From contig JAURVB010000817.1 of NCBI GenBank assembly GCA_033002965.1, positions 1-64,000 on the forward strand: a stretch of 64,000 bases of DNA, given 5' to 3'. Each line of letters starts with the position of its first letter. Within the stretch, counting starts at the first letter, position 1. The position numbers and the translations under genes are program-made. This document shows positions 44,617-57,004 of this stretch, piece after piece. Origin of the DNA: Piper betle. Its lineage: Eukaryota > Streptophyta > Magnoliopsida > Piperales > Piperaceae. Under the pieces are notes generated by a model. It was given only the letters and a program-made list of their open reading frames with translations. It ran no database searches and was not told the DNA's origin.

Positions 44617-46737
44617 AGTAAAGACCGCGAAAAAAAAAACAAAAGGACGTGAACGCGGTTTGGGAAGGACCGAACGTGTTATATTCAATGCTCGGTTAAT
44701 TCTACCCGATGAATTATCATATTTTATTATTTACCCGGTTATCCGGTTAAATGAAATACGGGTGTTTTCACATACCCTAGCTGTCATTTCATTTTATTTT
44801 ATGAAGGACGTCTTCCACCCTAGCCTTCATTCGCATTTTCTTCTCCTCTTCCTTACCGGCATGTCTTCTTCCTTGCTTAGGTATTCTTCCTATCTCCCTC
44901 TTCTTAATTTTCTTACATGCATATTTTAATTTGATAATAAGCTTTATAATCGTGAGGATTAAAGTTTAAAATCAACAAGAAAGAAATCTATACACGACTG
45001 ATTGGCCGATGAGTCCCCTGTTTCGGCGAGATGGGCAAGCACAGGAAAAGTTTCGCCGGGAATCGGTGGCGACGGTTGTTCTGACGTCGAGAGATGATCC
45101 TACTCTCTTCGTCAATCAGTGTAGGGGTCGATCTCACGTGTGTGGATGCCGGCCTGGGGTGGTAAATGGCCAAAAATAGAGGACGGCGGCAAAAACAGAG
45201 GCGACGGCGGTGGGTGAAGAAATTCGGCCGTCCTGGGTGGCGACGGGTTCCAATCTGGCCAGGGAAGGACGATGGGGGTCGAGCGTGTCGAGGCGACTGC
45301 CCCATTGAGGCGGCTATGCTCGCCGGCGGTCGGAATCTGAGATGCAAGCGCACCGATAGGCAGGCGATGCAGGCATCGCCGCGGGTGAAAGGCGGCCGGA
45401 GTTGGCCAGGGCGACACCACAACGACATGGCAGGGCTGGGCAGCGAAGATTGACGGTGCCGGAGACGATCGCCGGCGGCGGCTGCTGTCGGGAACAGGGG
45501 ATGGCGCCGGGGAAGAAGAAGAAGATGAAAATTACCTTGGGTGGCAAACTTGTAAATAATGCTTGACTCGACACAACTCGAGTTAAATAATAATACTAAC
45601 TCGTAAATAACACCTGACTCGATACCAACTCGAGTTAAAAATAATACAAACACGTAATAAATCTTGAAAAATAATTATTTTAATGTTATGGGTTAAGGTT
45701 ACTAAACTAATTAATTATTGTACGAAATCACCACAATTAAAAAAAATACGGTAATGATAAAAGGTCGATAATGAATCGGCACAACAAGCGATTAAATTAA
45801 ATTGGACAGTTATAACTAATTAATAAAATAAAGATTTTACCTTTACCATATTAAATTTAATATTAGGTAAATAAAGTAATTATTTTAATGACAAGTAAGT
45901 AATGTAGTAAATAAGTTATTAAACTATAGTCAGGTAGCAATCACTAGCGTCGAATCTAAATAGAATAATAAAAATAAATAAAGTTAGAAACTTTATTAAG
46001 TCAAATAATTTAAAATAATTATATTATTAATATTTTGAATAATAAAATTATTTTAAATAATTTAATCGAACAACTTAATTAATTAAATTACTATAAATAA
46101 TAGTAGCGATTAAAAATTATAAGAGTAAACTAAATCATCAAGATCGGGGTTAAGTAATTATCATCACAAAGGAAAATTAAATACTTATTTAGCAGTAATA
46201 ATTATTTTATCAATTGTTAGGTATTAATTATTATTTAGATATTTAATTTAAAATGTAAAGTAGGACTTAAATAATTATATCACATGAATAATTAATTATC
46301 TCACTAGATTTGTTGAGAATTCAATATTTAATATTTTTGAATTGTTACATGTTATGTTGCCAAAAATTTTAATATATATATTGGACATATATACCAGCAA
46401 GCATTCCTACTTAAATAAAATTAGACTTATGTATAATTTTATGTTCTCGTTCAGATTAGGATCATTAGTCACAGCTGCGAGTTCGAAATATCAAGGTGCG
46501 TATAATTATTTAAAATGTTGTACTTTCTCTTATTGACAGCCCTAGTCGGCCTGAGCCCAGATTCAACCACCATGCATAGGAATGAAATCGGGGCCAAGGA
46601 ATTGACTTAGTTCGACACGGGGCCACACCTTTAAATTTACTATGTGGGTTCATATAATTATTTGAAATGTTGTAATTTCGCAAACGATTATAATTATTTA
46701 AAATGTTATATTTTCCCAACTGGTAGCCTTTGTCGAC

Positions 46738-47080
46738 ACTAATCTCAGAATGAGCTGGGAGATAATTTCTAATTTTAGAATGGGCTGGGAGACAATTTCT
46801 AATCTCAGAATGAACTGGGAGACTACCTAATCTCAGAATGACTTGGGAGACTACCTAATCTCAGAATGAGCTAGGAGATAATTTCTAATCTCAGAATGAA
46901 CTGGGAGACAATGACTAATCACAGAATAACCTGGGAGATCACCTAATCTCATAATGAACTGGGAGACAATTTCTAATCTCATAATGAGCTAGGTGACGAC
47001 TTTTACGAATCTCAGAATGACCTGAGAGATAAATTACTAATTTCAGAATGACCTGAGAGATAATTACTAAAAGACTTGTG
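46738..47080. repeat. ~30-bp LTR minisatellite (variant 3), element 3
   Basis: About eleven units of 27-33 bp: TAATCTCAGAATGA(G/A)CTGGGAGAC plus AATTTC or ACC. Its reverse complement (GTCTCCCAGTTCATTCTGAG + ATTA) is also seen beside variant 1 in the array LTRs (for example 4060-4120), linking the two. Confidence 0.85.
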
Positions 47081-47160
47081 AAACGATAATAAAAAATGGG
47101 TGAAATGATAATAGGGATTATATTGACTTGTTTCATTTAATTATGCGGCTTAGTGGTTTT

Positions 47161-47187
47161 ATCACTAACACGGAATTGCCTCCGCAA
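47161..47187 (+). promoter_or_regulatory. Acceptor-like block in element 3 5' LTR
   Basis: CACTAACACGGAATTGCC + TCCGCAAGTG; the CAG of the other copies is CAA here, so this copy would be a broken acceptor. Confidence 0.4.
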
Positions 47188-47497
47188 GTGAGCTACTGTG
47201 GACTGGAGAATAGAAGTGTGGTTGGTGGTTCTTTTACCAACCTAGGTATGGTGAATCGATAATAAAAAAATTTGGACTTCCTTATTATTCTCTTGTGTTA
47301 TAAATGTGGCTATGGGAAACGGTCCGAGATTGTGGGACTGTTATTTTATATTTTAGAGAACATGATTTATTGCTATGATTTATATTATATGTTCCGAGAC
47401 TTATTTGCTGTATTTCAATTCATGTTCCAGAATGTTACATTTACATTAACTATATTTTTAAGTAACACCTAGTCCGGTTCGGGCGGATCGTTACAGG

Positions 47498-47509
47498 TGG
47501 TATCAGAGC
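47498..47509 (+). other. Element 3 primer-binding site
   Basis: TGGTATCAGAGC, two bases after the LTR end. Confidence 0.9.
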
Positions 47510-47680
47510 CAAGTTTCCTACTAGCTCACATTTTATGACTCAAGTACCTTGTTGAAAAGTCCAATAATTATCTTTTCCCACTATGTTGTGTTTTGAATTA
47601 ACAAATTCATTCGCTAAAAAACCTAAATCATAACTGGAAAAAAAAACCTATTAATGAACCAAGATGGTTTGACGTTTCAG

Positions 47681-48355
47681 ATGGCAGGCACTCGTAGACA
47701 GTCAAACCGATCTACGTAGTCAAATTCGAACAGAGAGAATGTGTTGGCCCAGATGCTGACGGCCATACAGGGACTAGCGCAGGCTTAAAAAATACAAATT
47801 TTGTGGTTCAAAATATTGTTCAACAGTTACTAGGAATGGTAGTAGGGAATGGAGAGTCAAACTAGGCAGCGGGTCCCAGAATCACCCCAGATGGTGGTCA
47901 GGGAAGTGCCCAAGAGAGGGCACCAGCGAGTTCCAGAATCACCCCAGATGGTGGTCAGGGGAGTGCCTAAGGGCAGGCAGGGTTAGCAGACCTGGGCGGG
48001 CGAGGGGAGCGTCCAAACCTAGTGCCACTGGAAGTTCGACAAGTGGTGCCCAGCTGTTGATAATAGTGACATTACACTATGGAAAAGTTCAGGAAGAATG
48101 AAGTTGAACTATTTGTCGAGGGATCGATCCAACAAAGGCGGAAAGCTGGATTGAAATTACCGAAAAAATGTTTAGGACTCTATCTGTGCCCCACCACCAT
48201 CAAGTGAGGTTGGCAACATGCATGCTTCAAGAGGAAGCATCTTACTGGTGGAAATCCATGGAAAAAAACCACATTCCATCGAAGTGAGATTTCTTCCATC
48301 ACGTGGGCAGAATTTGTCGCAGCTATCCTAACCAAACAAACAGCTCTACTGCCCA
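47681..48355 (+). pseudogene. Gag N-terminal remnant (element 3)
   Basis: Starts MAGTRRQSNRST followed by TAG. Recognisable later are LTAIQGLAQA, the 57-bp duplication (47878-47934 and its repeat), VRLATCMLQEEASYWWKSME and WAEFVAA. It then jumps near 48350 to the protease C-terminus (LFGEGC). Capsid end, zinc knuckles and protease active site are deleted. Confidence 0.82.
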
Positions 48356-49080
48356 TTGTTTGGTGAGGGTTGTATAGCCTTTTTGGCTAACTCAGTTGGG
48401 TCTATGTCAAAACCCAAAGAGTTGTCCAAGATTCCTGTGGTAGCAGAGTTTCCCGATGTATTCCCAAAAGAACTTCCAGGGTTACCTCCTAAGCGGGTAG
48501 TGGAGCTTGCCATTGACTTAGCACCTGGAACAACACCAATTTCTAAAGCACCAAGGAGTTAAAGAGTCAACTAGAAGAGTTGTTGCAGGTAGGCTTCATC
48601 TGACCAAGTACTTCACGCTAGGGAGCCCCTGTTCTTTTTGTGAAGAAGAAAGACAGGTAACTTTGGCTGTGTATTGACTATCGAAAAATCAATCAAGTGA
48701 CAGTCAAGAATTGGTACCCCTTACTGAGGATTGATGACTTGTTTGATCAGCTGAAAACAGCAGGAGTATTCTCTAAGATAGACTTGTGGTCTGGTTATCA
48801 CCGGTTGCGAGTAAAGGAGTCAGACATATAGAAAATGGCTTTCCAAACTCGATATGGACATTATGAGTTTCTAGTTATACCTTTTCGTCTAACAAATGCA
48901 CCAGCGGCCTTTATGTCACTCATGAACATAGCATTCCACGCATACTTGGACAAGTTTATTATCGTATTTGTAGACAACATTCCCATCTATTCAAATAATG
49001 AAGAGAGCATGTGAAGCACCTATCTATTACTCTTCAAGTTTTGAGAGAACATCAACTGTTTGCCAAGCTCTCAAAGTGTG
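48356..49080 (+). pseudogene. Reverse transcriptase remnant (element 3)
   Basis: 68 open codons (SKPKELSKIPVVAEFPDVFP..PISKAP) then multiple stops. RT motifs are visible in translation with stops: [10 protein letters not shown] has become [10 protein letters not shown], and the active-site box reads FVDNIPIYS at about 48967-48993, i.e. the second catalytic Asp is Asn. Inactive on several grounds. Confidence 0.82.
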
Positions 49081-49900
49081 ACTTTTAGATGAGGGAGGTA
49101 AATTTTCTTAGTCATATTGTCTCAAAGGCCGGAATTGCAGTGGATCCATCAAAAGTGAAAGCAGTCACTGATTGGCCACAGCCTAAGTCAGTCACTGATA
49201 TCAGAAGCTTCCTTGGTTTAGCGGGTTACTACAGGAAATTCATTAAAGACTTATCCTTAGTAGCATCGCCGATGACCAAACTCACAAGGAAGGGAGTCAA
49301 GTTTGAATGGAGTAGTAAGTGTGAGGAGAGTTTCCAGTCTCTAAAGAAGAGTCTAACAAATGCACCAGTTTTGACCCTGCTAAATGGTAATAAAGAATTC
49401 GTAGTCTTCAGTGATGCTTCTCGGTTGGGTTTAGGATGCGTCCTTATGCAAGAAGGTGAGGTGGTGGCCTATGCCTCTCGTCAATTGAAGATTCATGAGC
49501 AAAATTATGCAACCCATGACTTGGAATTAGCAGCAGTGGTTTTTGCCCTGAAGATTTGGAGACACTACTTGTAAGGAGCACAGTTCGAAGTCTTCACTGA
49601 CCGCCAGAGTTTGAAGTATATCTTCACCCAGAATGACCTTAACCTTCGACAGAGGCGGTGGATAGAATATTTGAAGGACTACGACTTCCAAATCTTATAC
49701 CATCCAGGGAAAGCGACTGTGGTAGACGACGCGTTGAGTCGGAAAGGCAAATTGGCAAAAGATAGCAGCTAGCTAGACTTTGGGCCATGTCAGCAGAAGT
49801 GGTAGCTAGCAACCCGGTGGAGCAACTAACAGGCTTACTGGCAAATTTGCTTGTTTCCAATGATTTAGTTGATCTGTTAAGCTAGCACAAATGGGTGATG
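49081..49900 (+). pseudogene. RT end and RNase H (element 3)
   Basis: 161 open codons from 49089: [42 protein letters not shown] and [17 protein letters not shown] (TGTAAG) follows RHYL. RNase H continues with FTD(R)QSLKY and ALSRKG. Confidence 0.85.
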
Positions 49901-51281
49901 AGGGGCTGAATAAAATGTTGGACAAGATTCCTGACATTGTAGTTGATTCAAATAGTAGGACAGATTTAGAAGAAGGTTCTGTGTACCTAAGGATAATGCA
50001 CTGAGGCGGAATATCTTGGAGGAGGCTCATTGCTTAAAGTTCTTGATACACCCTGGAGTTACTAAAATGTATCAGGATTTAATGCGAACCTACTGGTGGA
50101 TTGGGATGAAGAGGGATGTTGTGGATTTTGTCTCTAAGTGTCAGACTTGCCAACAAATCAAAGCCCAACATCAACTACCTAGAGGACTATTGCAACCTTT
50201 AGAAATACCAACGTGGAAATGGGAGTGTGTCACATGCGATTATATTTCAAAGCTCCCAAGAACTCAAAAGAAGCATGACTCCATATGTGTAGTTGTGGAT
50301 TGACTAACTAAGGTGGCTCACTTCATCCCCATGAAATCAATGAGAACAGCGGAATACTTGGCAGGATTGTATGTCGACAATATTGTCAAGTTGCATGGGA
50401 TTATAAAGGAGATAGTCTCTGGCTGAGATCCCTTATTCACCTCACATTTCTGAGAAGTTTTCCAAAAAGCCATGGGGACTCAAATCAACCTGAGCATAAC
50501 ATATCATCCCCAAATCGATGGTCAAGGTGAGAGGACTATTCAAACTTTGGAAGATTTGTTAAGAGCTTGCATTCTTGATTGGGGAGCTGACTAGGATAAA
50601 CACTTAGCCTTTCCTGAATTCACCTACAATAACTCTTACCAAGCGAGTATAGGGATGGCACCATTTGAAGCCTTATATGGTAGGCCCTGCAGATCTCCAT
50701 CGTGTTGGCTGGAGTCTACCGAGGCAGTTATAGTTGGGCCAGAGATGGTGAGGGAAGCAACTAAAAAGGTGAAACTCATTCAGTAAAGACTTAAGGCAGC
50801 TCAGGATTGACAAAAGAGATATGCTGATACTTGAAGGAAGGACCTAGAGTTCCAAGTTGGGGAGTTTGTGTACCTAAAGACATCTCCTACGAAGGGGGTG
50901 ATTAGATTTAAAATATTTGGGAAGTTGAAACCAAGATTCATAAGACCGTTTCCAATCTTAGATCGAGTTGGAAATTGTGTATGTGGACTAGCATTACCAC
51001 CAAGCCTAGTGGGAGTACGCAATGTTTTCCATGTGTCAATGCTAAAGAAATATGTACGAGATGAAGATCATATCATCACCAATTTTGCAGACTTAGAATT
51101 ACAATGAAATTTAACCTACGAGGAAAAGCCGATCCGCATCCTTGCAAGAGAAATAAAGACACTTAGGAACCAGGAAATTCCTTTGGTAAAAGTATTGTGG
51201 AAAAATCAGGGGTCAGAGGAAGCTACATGGGAGACTGAAGAAGAAATGGCAAGGAAATACCTTAGCCTATTTGTGGCATAG
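49901..51281 (+). pseudogene. Integrase with chromodomain-like tail (element 3)
   Basis: The HHCC region with [10 protein letters not shown] lies in the open frame 50016-50303. The core has several stops (VVD*LTK, SG*DPLFTS). The AYHPQTDGQSER box has become ITYHPQIDGQGER, so Ser before the catalytic Glu is changed. The GPY/F region (RFIRPFPILDRVGN) and HVSMLKKYVRDEDH are open at 50868-51107, followed by EEKPIRILARE and PLVKVLWKNQGSEEATWETEEEM, with the natural stop TAG at 51279-51281. Confidence 0.85.
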
Positions 51282-51387
51282 GAGTTTTATATTTGTAATA
51301 GCATGAATTGATCTGAAAGAAATAAATAAAGTTAATCATAATTGTTCTGTTGCCTCTTATGATATTTTGGGGACGAAATATTTCCAA

Positions 51388-51398
51388 GTTGGGGAGAT
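51388..51398 (+). other. Element 3 polypurine tract
   Basis: AGTTGGGGAGAT directly before TGTAAAAACC, preceded by GGGGACGAAATATTTCC as in the other elements. Confidence 0.85.
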
Positions 51399-52490
51399 TG
51401 TAAAAACCATGAAAAAAAAAGGGCACGAACGCGGTTTGGGAAGAACCAAATGTGTTATATTTAATACCCGGTAAATTATTATCTTTTATTATTTACCCGG
51501 TTACCCAGTTAAATGAAATACAGGTGTTTCACATACCCTAGCCATCATTTCATTTTATTTTATGAAGGACGACGTCCACCCTAGCCTTCATTCACATTTT
51601 CTTCGACTCTTCCTTACCAGCGTGTCTTCTTCCTTGCTTAGGTATTCTTCCTATCTCCCTCTTCTTAATTTTCTTGTATGCATATTTTAATTTGATAAAA
51701 AACTTTATAATCGTGAGAATTATAGTTTAAAATCAACAAGAAAGAAACTATACACGACTGTTGGCCGACGAGTCCCCTATTTCGACGAGATGGGCAAGCA
51801 CAGGCAAAGTTTTGCTAGGAATCGGTGGCGACGGTCATTCCGATGTCGAAAGATGATCCTACTCTTTTCGTCGATCAGTGTAGGGTCGATCTCATGTGTG
51901 TGGATGCCGGCCTGGGGTGGTAAATGGCCAAAAACAGAGGATGGCGATAAAAACAGAGGCGACGGCGGTGGATGAAGAAATCCGGTCATCCTGGGTGGCG
52001 ACGGGTTCCAATCTAGCCTAAGAAGGTCCATAGGGGATCGAGTGTGTCGAGGCGAGCACCCAATTAAGGCAGCGACGCTCGCCGGCGGTGGAATCGGCAA
52101 CGTGAGCATGCCGACAGGCAAGAGATGTAGGCATTGCCGCTTGTGGAAGGTAGCCGAAGTTGGCTAGGGTGACACTACAATGGCATGGCAGGGCTAGGTG
52201 GCGACGATTGACAACGGCCGGAGATGATCGCCGGTGGCGGTTGGAGGGCGGCGGCTGTCGGGAACAAGGTATGGCGTCGGGGAAGAAGAAGAAGAAAATT
52301 ACCTTGGGTGGCAAACTTGTAAATAATGTTTGACTCGACACATCTCGAGTTAAATAATAATACTAACTCACAAATAACATGTGACTCGATACCGACTCGG
52401 GTTAAAAATAATACGAACACATAATAAATGTTTAAAAATAATTATTATAATGGGTTCTGGGTTAAAGTTACTAAACTAATTAATTATTTT
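51399..52490 (+). mobile_element. Element 3 3' LTR, 5' part only
   Basis: Matches 44617-45715 of the 5' LTR, including the GC-rich island (51760-52300). The match ends at TAATTAATTATTTTATCAAG, where the sequence switches to the opposite orientation. Confidence 0.8.
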
Positions 52491-53361
52491 ATCAAGTCGA
52501 CCAAGACTCCCACATAGTAATTTTAAGGATGCGGCCTTGTGTCGGATTGAGTAAATTCCTTGACCCCAGTTGCACTCGGTGCATGGTGGGTGAATCTGGG
52601 CTTAGGCCGATTAGGGCTGCTAGTAAGGAAAAATACAACATTTCAAATAATTATATGGACCTGGATAGTTTGTAAGTGATCTCCCAACTGTGACCAACGA
52701 TCCTAATCTGAATGAGAACATAAAATTATACATAAGTATAATTTTATTCGAGTAGCAATGCATGCAACTAAATGACTAATATATATATCACTATTAAAAT
52801 TCAATAACATTAAATATCAAATTATTCATGTGATATAATCATTTAAATCCTACTTACATTTTAAATTTATTATCTAAATCATAATTCACACTTCACTAAT
52901 GATAAAGTAATTATTAACTTATAAATAAGTATTTAATTTTCCTTTGCGGTGATAATTACTTAACCACGATCTTGACGATTTAGTTTACAGTTATAATTTT
53001 TAGTTGCTACATTATTAATAGTAATTTAATTAATTAAGTCATTCAATTAAATCAATTAAATTAGTTTGTAATAGCTTAATTCAAAGATATTACTAATACA
53101 AATATTTTAAATTATTCAACTCATTAAAGTTTCGAACTTTATTTATTTTCATCATGCTACTTAGGTTCAATGCTTATGATTTTTTTACTCGATTATAGTT
53201 TAATAACCCATTTTCTACCTTACTCACTCATTACTAAAATATTCACTTTATTTACATAATATTAAATTTAATATAGTAAAGGTGAAATCTTTATTTCATT
53301 AATCCCTTATAAACATCTGATTTAAAATTCATCACTTATAGTATGCCGATTAATTATACAC
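52491..53361 (-). mobile_element. Inverted LTR segment
   Basis: The reverse complement matches about 45730-46650 of the element 3 5' LTR, including the shared block (GGTGCATGGTGGGTGAATCTG here) and the TCAAGATCGTGGTTAAGTAA stretch. The orientation flip lies at 52490-52510. At 53362 a new plus-orientation LTR start follows. Confidence 0.75.
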
Positions 53362-54601
53362 CGTAAAGACAATGAAAAAAAAATTTTACGCCGACGCGGT
53401 CGGTTAAGGACTGAACGCGGTCTAAGAAAGACCAAACGTGTTATATTCTTTACCCGGTAATTCTACCCGGTTAATTATTTACCCATTTTATTATTTACCC
53501 GGTTACTCGGTTAAGTGAAATACTGAGTGTTTTCACACACCCTAGCCATCATTTTCATTGTTATAAATTTTGAAAGAGGATGTCATTTTTCACATACGGG
53601 TGTAGGGGTGTCTTCCTCACCTTAGCCGCCTAGTTCTCCTCTTCCTTACCGGTGTTTCTTCCTTACTTGCGTATCCTTTCTATATATATTTAAAATAATT
53701 TAAAATAATTGTATTAATAATATTTCTGAATTAAAATATTACAAATTATTTTAAATAATTTAATTGAACAACTTAATTATTTAGTTTGCTGTAAATAATA
53801 ATAGCAATTAAAAATTATAACTGTCAACTAAATCATCAAGATCGGGGTTAAATAATTATCACCGCAAAGGAAAATTAAATACTTGTTTATTAGTAATAAT
53901 TATTTTATCAACTGTTAGGTATAAATTATGAGTTAGATAATTAATTTAAAATGTGTAGTATGACTTACATGATTATATCACATGAATAATCAATTATCTC
54001 ACTAGATTTGTTGAAAATTTAATATTTAATATTTTTGAATTGTTACATGATATGTTGTCAAAATTTTAATAATTATATATATATATATATATATTAGATA
54101 TTTAGTTGCATGTATTTCTACTCAAATAAAAGTATACTTATGTATAATTTTATATTCTCTTTCAGATTAGGATCATTGGTCGCAGCTATGAGTTCGTATT
54201 ATCGAGGTCCGTATAATCATTTGAAATGTTGTACTTTCCCTTGTTGGCAGCCCTAATCAGCCTGAGCTCAGATTCGACCGCCATGTGCTGTAAAGCAATC
54301 GGGGTTAAAGAATTGACTCAGTCTGACACGAGGCCGCACCTTTAAAATTACTATGTGTGTTCATATAATTATTTGAAATGTTGTATTGTCCGTATAATTT
54401 TTGAAATATTGCATTGTCAGTATAATTAATTGAAATATTGTATTTTCCCAAGTTGGTATAATTATATAAAATGTTGTATTTCCCCAAACTGGTATAACTA
54501 TATGAAATGTTGTATTTTCCCAAACCGGTAGCCTTGTCGGCACTAATCTCAGAAGGAGCTGGGAGACAATTTCTAATCTTAGAATGAACTGGGAGACCAT
54601 G

Positions 54602-54606
54602 ATTAA
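54602..54606. repeat. TSD of nested solo LTR (left)
   Basis: ATTAA, repeated at 56213-56217. Confidence 0.9.
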
Positions 54607-56212
54607 TGTAACGACCCGCCCGTTCCGAGCCACGAGCCAAATGTTACTATATGAAACTAAATATTTCATAAATTAATTTTCTATTATTTTTCAAGATTTT
54701 TAATAAATGCACAACATTAAATTTAATATATAAATGCTCAGAATAATCTAAGCCTCATGAACCGAACCAAAATTCTGCTGCCATGCAAACAATCTTGAGA
54801 AAAGAATAATCCAATAATAGAGTCCTCCAGCTCTCCCGACTCTACCCTTCCTTCCATGCTCATACCTGCGGAGGCAATTCCGTGTTAGTTATAAAAACAC
54901 TAAGCCGTATAATTAAATAAAACAAGTCCATAAACTCCCTATCATTATCTATAATATTGGCTGTTGTGACCATTCCAACATGTCCATTTATTAGCTGATG
55001 GTTTAGTCCATCATATCCATTAGTTGGCTGATGGGTCAGTTCACCATGTCCATTTATTGGCTGATGGGTCAGTCCATCATGTCCATTTATTCGCTGATGG
55101 GTCAGTCCATCATGTCCATTACCGGCTGGCGAGTCCAATCTGCCATGTCCATTATCGGCTGGTGGGTCTAATCCACCGTGTCCGTAATTAGCTGGTGAGT
55201 CCAATCCGCCATGTCCAATTTATTGCCTGATGGGTCAGTCCATCATGTCCATTACTGGCTAGCGAGTCCAATCCGTTATCGGCTGGCGAGTCCAATCCAC
55301 CATGTCCGTAATTGGCAAGCGAGTCCAATCCATCATGTCCAATTTATTACCTGAAGGGTTAGTCCATCATGTCCATTACTGGCTGGCGAGTCCAATCTGC
55401 CATGTCCTTTATCGCCTGGTGGGTCCAATCCACCATGTCTGTAGTTGGCCGGCAAGTCCAATCCTCCATGTCCAATTTATTGGCTGATAGGTCAGTCCAT
55501 CATGTCCATTACCAGCTAGCGAGTCCAATCTGCCATGTCCGTTAACAGCAGGTGATCCAATCCACCATGTCCGTAATTAGCTAGCGAGTCCAATCCACCA
55601 TGTCCAATTTATTGTATTTAGGGTGTCAGGTCAATTCTGACATGTCCATTTTTAGATTGTGAAGGGTGTAGCCCATATCAGACTGAGTCAATTCCTTGAC
55701 CCTGGTTGAACTTGGTGCATAGTGGTCAAATTTGGGCTCAGGCTGACCCGGTTGTCCACAAGGGAAAATACAACATTTTAAATAATTATTCGGACTTGGA
55801 ATTGTGATGAGGTACCCACAACTACGATACAGGATCTTAATATGAATGTAATTTCTCTAAAGCCAAATGTGCTCACAAGTTATCTATAGGATGTTTCATT
55901 TAACAACAGAATTATCCTTTATATAGAAGAATATGTGTAGAATTTAAGAAGTCACTATATTAAACTTTATTAATATGTGTGGAATTTAAGAAGTCACTAC
56001 ATTAAATTTTATAAAAAAGAACGCAATCATTCATAACTATATCATTTGTGTGATAATGAAAAGTCAAAAACTTACTATTAAGTGAATACGAATGTGTTAT
56101 AAATAATATTTATTCTTAAGAATTTATTGAATTAAATATTATTTATGGTTTGTTTTAAGATTTATAAAACTCTAAATAAAATAACCTAATTATTTTTTTT
56201 CGGGGTTTTACA
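54607..56212 (-). mobile_element. Nested solo LTR (V2-type Tekay)
   Basis: 1606 bp, TGTAACGACCCGCCCGTTCC..CGGGGTTTTACA, flanked by ATTAA on both sides. Contains the acceptor-like block (54865-54890), V2 minisatellite (about 54955-55615) and the shared block (about 55675-55790). A perfect TSD with no internal region marks LTR-LTR excision after insertion into the minisatellite of the host LTR. Confidence 0.92.
54955..55615. repeat. 33-bp LTR minisatellite (variant 2), solo LTR
   Basis: About twenty units with GAGTCCAATCCACCATGTCC and TGGCTGATGGGTCAGTCCAT versions alternating. Confidence 0.9.
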
Positions 56213-56217
56213 ATTAA
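56213..56217. repeat. TSD of nested solo LTR (right)
   Basis: ATTAA directly after TTTTACA. Confidence 0.9.
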
Positions 56218-56640
56218 TCTCAAAATGAATTGGTAGACCACTTAACCTCAGAATGAGCTGGGAGACAATTTCTATTCTAAGATTGAACTGGGAGACTGTG
56301 TCTAATCTTAAAATTAATTGGGAGACCACCTAATGTCAGAATAAGGTGGGAGACAATTTCTAATCTTAGAATGAACTGGGAGACCATGACTAATCTCAAA
56401 ATGAATTGGAAGACCACCTAATCTCAGATTGAGCTGAGAGATAATTTCTAATCTTAGAATGAACTGAGAGACCATGACTAATTTCAAAATAACCTGGGAG
56501 ACCACCTAATCTTAGAGTGAGCTGGGAGACAATTTCTAATCTCAGAATGAGCTGGGATACAACTTTTACTAATCTCAGAATGAACTAAGAGACAAATTAC
56601 TTATCTCAAAATGACCTGAGAGATAATTACTAAAGACTTG
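56218..56640. repeat. ~30-bp LTR minisatellite (variant 3), second LTR
   Basis: About thirteen units TAATCTCAGAATGAGCTGGG + AGAC..., continuing the block interrupted at 54606. Confidence 0.85.
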
Positions 56641-57004
56641 TGTAATAATAAAAAACGAGTGAAATAATAATAGGGATTATATTGACTTGTTTCATTTAAT
56701 TATGTGGCTTAGTGGTTTTATCACTAACGCGGAGTTGCCTCTGCAGGGGAGCAATTTTGAACTGAAGAATAGAAGTATGGTTAGTGGTTCTTTTACCAAC
56801 CTAGGTATTGTGAATCGATAATAAAAATTGGACTTCCTTATTATTCTTTTGTGTTATAAATGTGGCTATGGGAAACGTTTCGAGACTGTGGGATAGTTAT
56901 TTTATATTTTAGAGAACATGATTTATATTATATGTTGCAGAGACTTCTTTGTATTTACCTATATTTTTAAGTACCACCCGGTCCGGTTCGGGCGGGTCGT
57001 TACA

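Larger units (their letters stand above)
44617..47495 (+). mobile_element. Element 3 5' LTR
   Basis: About 2.9 kb, ending CGGGCGGATCGTTACA. Contains a GC-rich island at about 45000-45540 whose open frames (for example 44988-45653 on minus) look incidental. It then has an AT-rich middle, the shared block (CCTGAGCCCAGATTC..GGAATTGACT, about 46545-46625), a V3 minisatellite and the acceptor-like block at 47161-47187. Confidence 0.82.
44617..52490 (+). mobile_element. Element 3: Tekay-like element, heavily degraded, plus strand
   Basis: A 5' LTR (44617-47495), canonical PBS, gag remnant, pol remnant, PPT and the first ~1.1 kb of a 3' LTR (from 51399). The internal region is 3.9 kb because gag and protease are largely deleted. 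LTR starts are AGTAAAGACC (left, TG lost) and TGTAAAAACC (right). No TSD can be given because the 3' LTR is rearranged. Confidence 0.85.
53362..57004 (+). mobile_element. Second plus-orientation LTR (V3 type), split by a solo LTR
   Basis: Starts CGTAAAGACAATG (TG changed to CG) with GACGCGGTCGG..ACGTGTTATATTC, as in the element 3 LTR, and lacks the GC-rich island. It has a V3 minisatellite on both sides of the nested solo LTR (54540-54600 and 56218-56640) and an acceptor-like block at 56721-56747. It ends CGGGCGGGTCGTTACA at 57004. No PBS follows. Confidence 0.75.

Noticed and set aside
44998..45045. Hammerhead-ribozyme-like string (CCGATGAGTCCCC..GGCGAGA), also at 51763-51800
   Set aside because: Core positions differ (CUGA has become CCGA, GAAA has become GAGA) and stem II is only about three pairs, so cleavage is unlikely; a structure search (RNAmotif or Infernal hammerhead models) would settle it.
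44988..45653. 221-codon open frame on minus in the element 3 5' LTR
   Set aside because: It lies antisense in the GC-rich LTR island; the matching part of the 3' LTR (51777-52420) is broken into other frames, and no domain is recognised.
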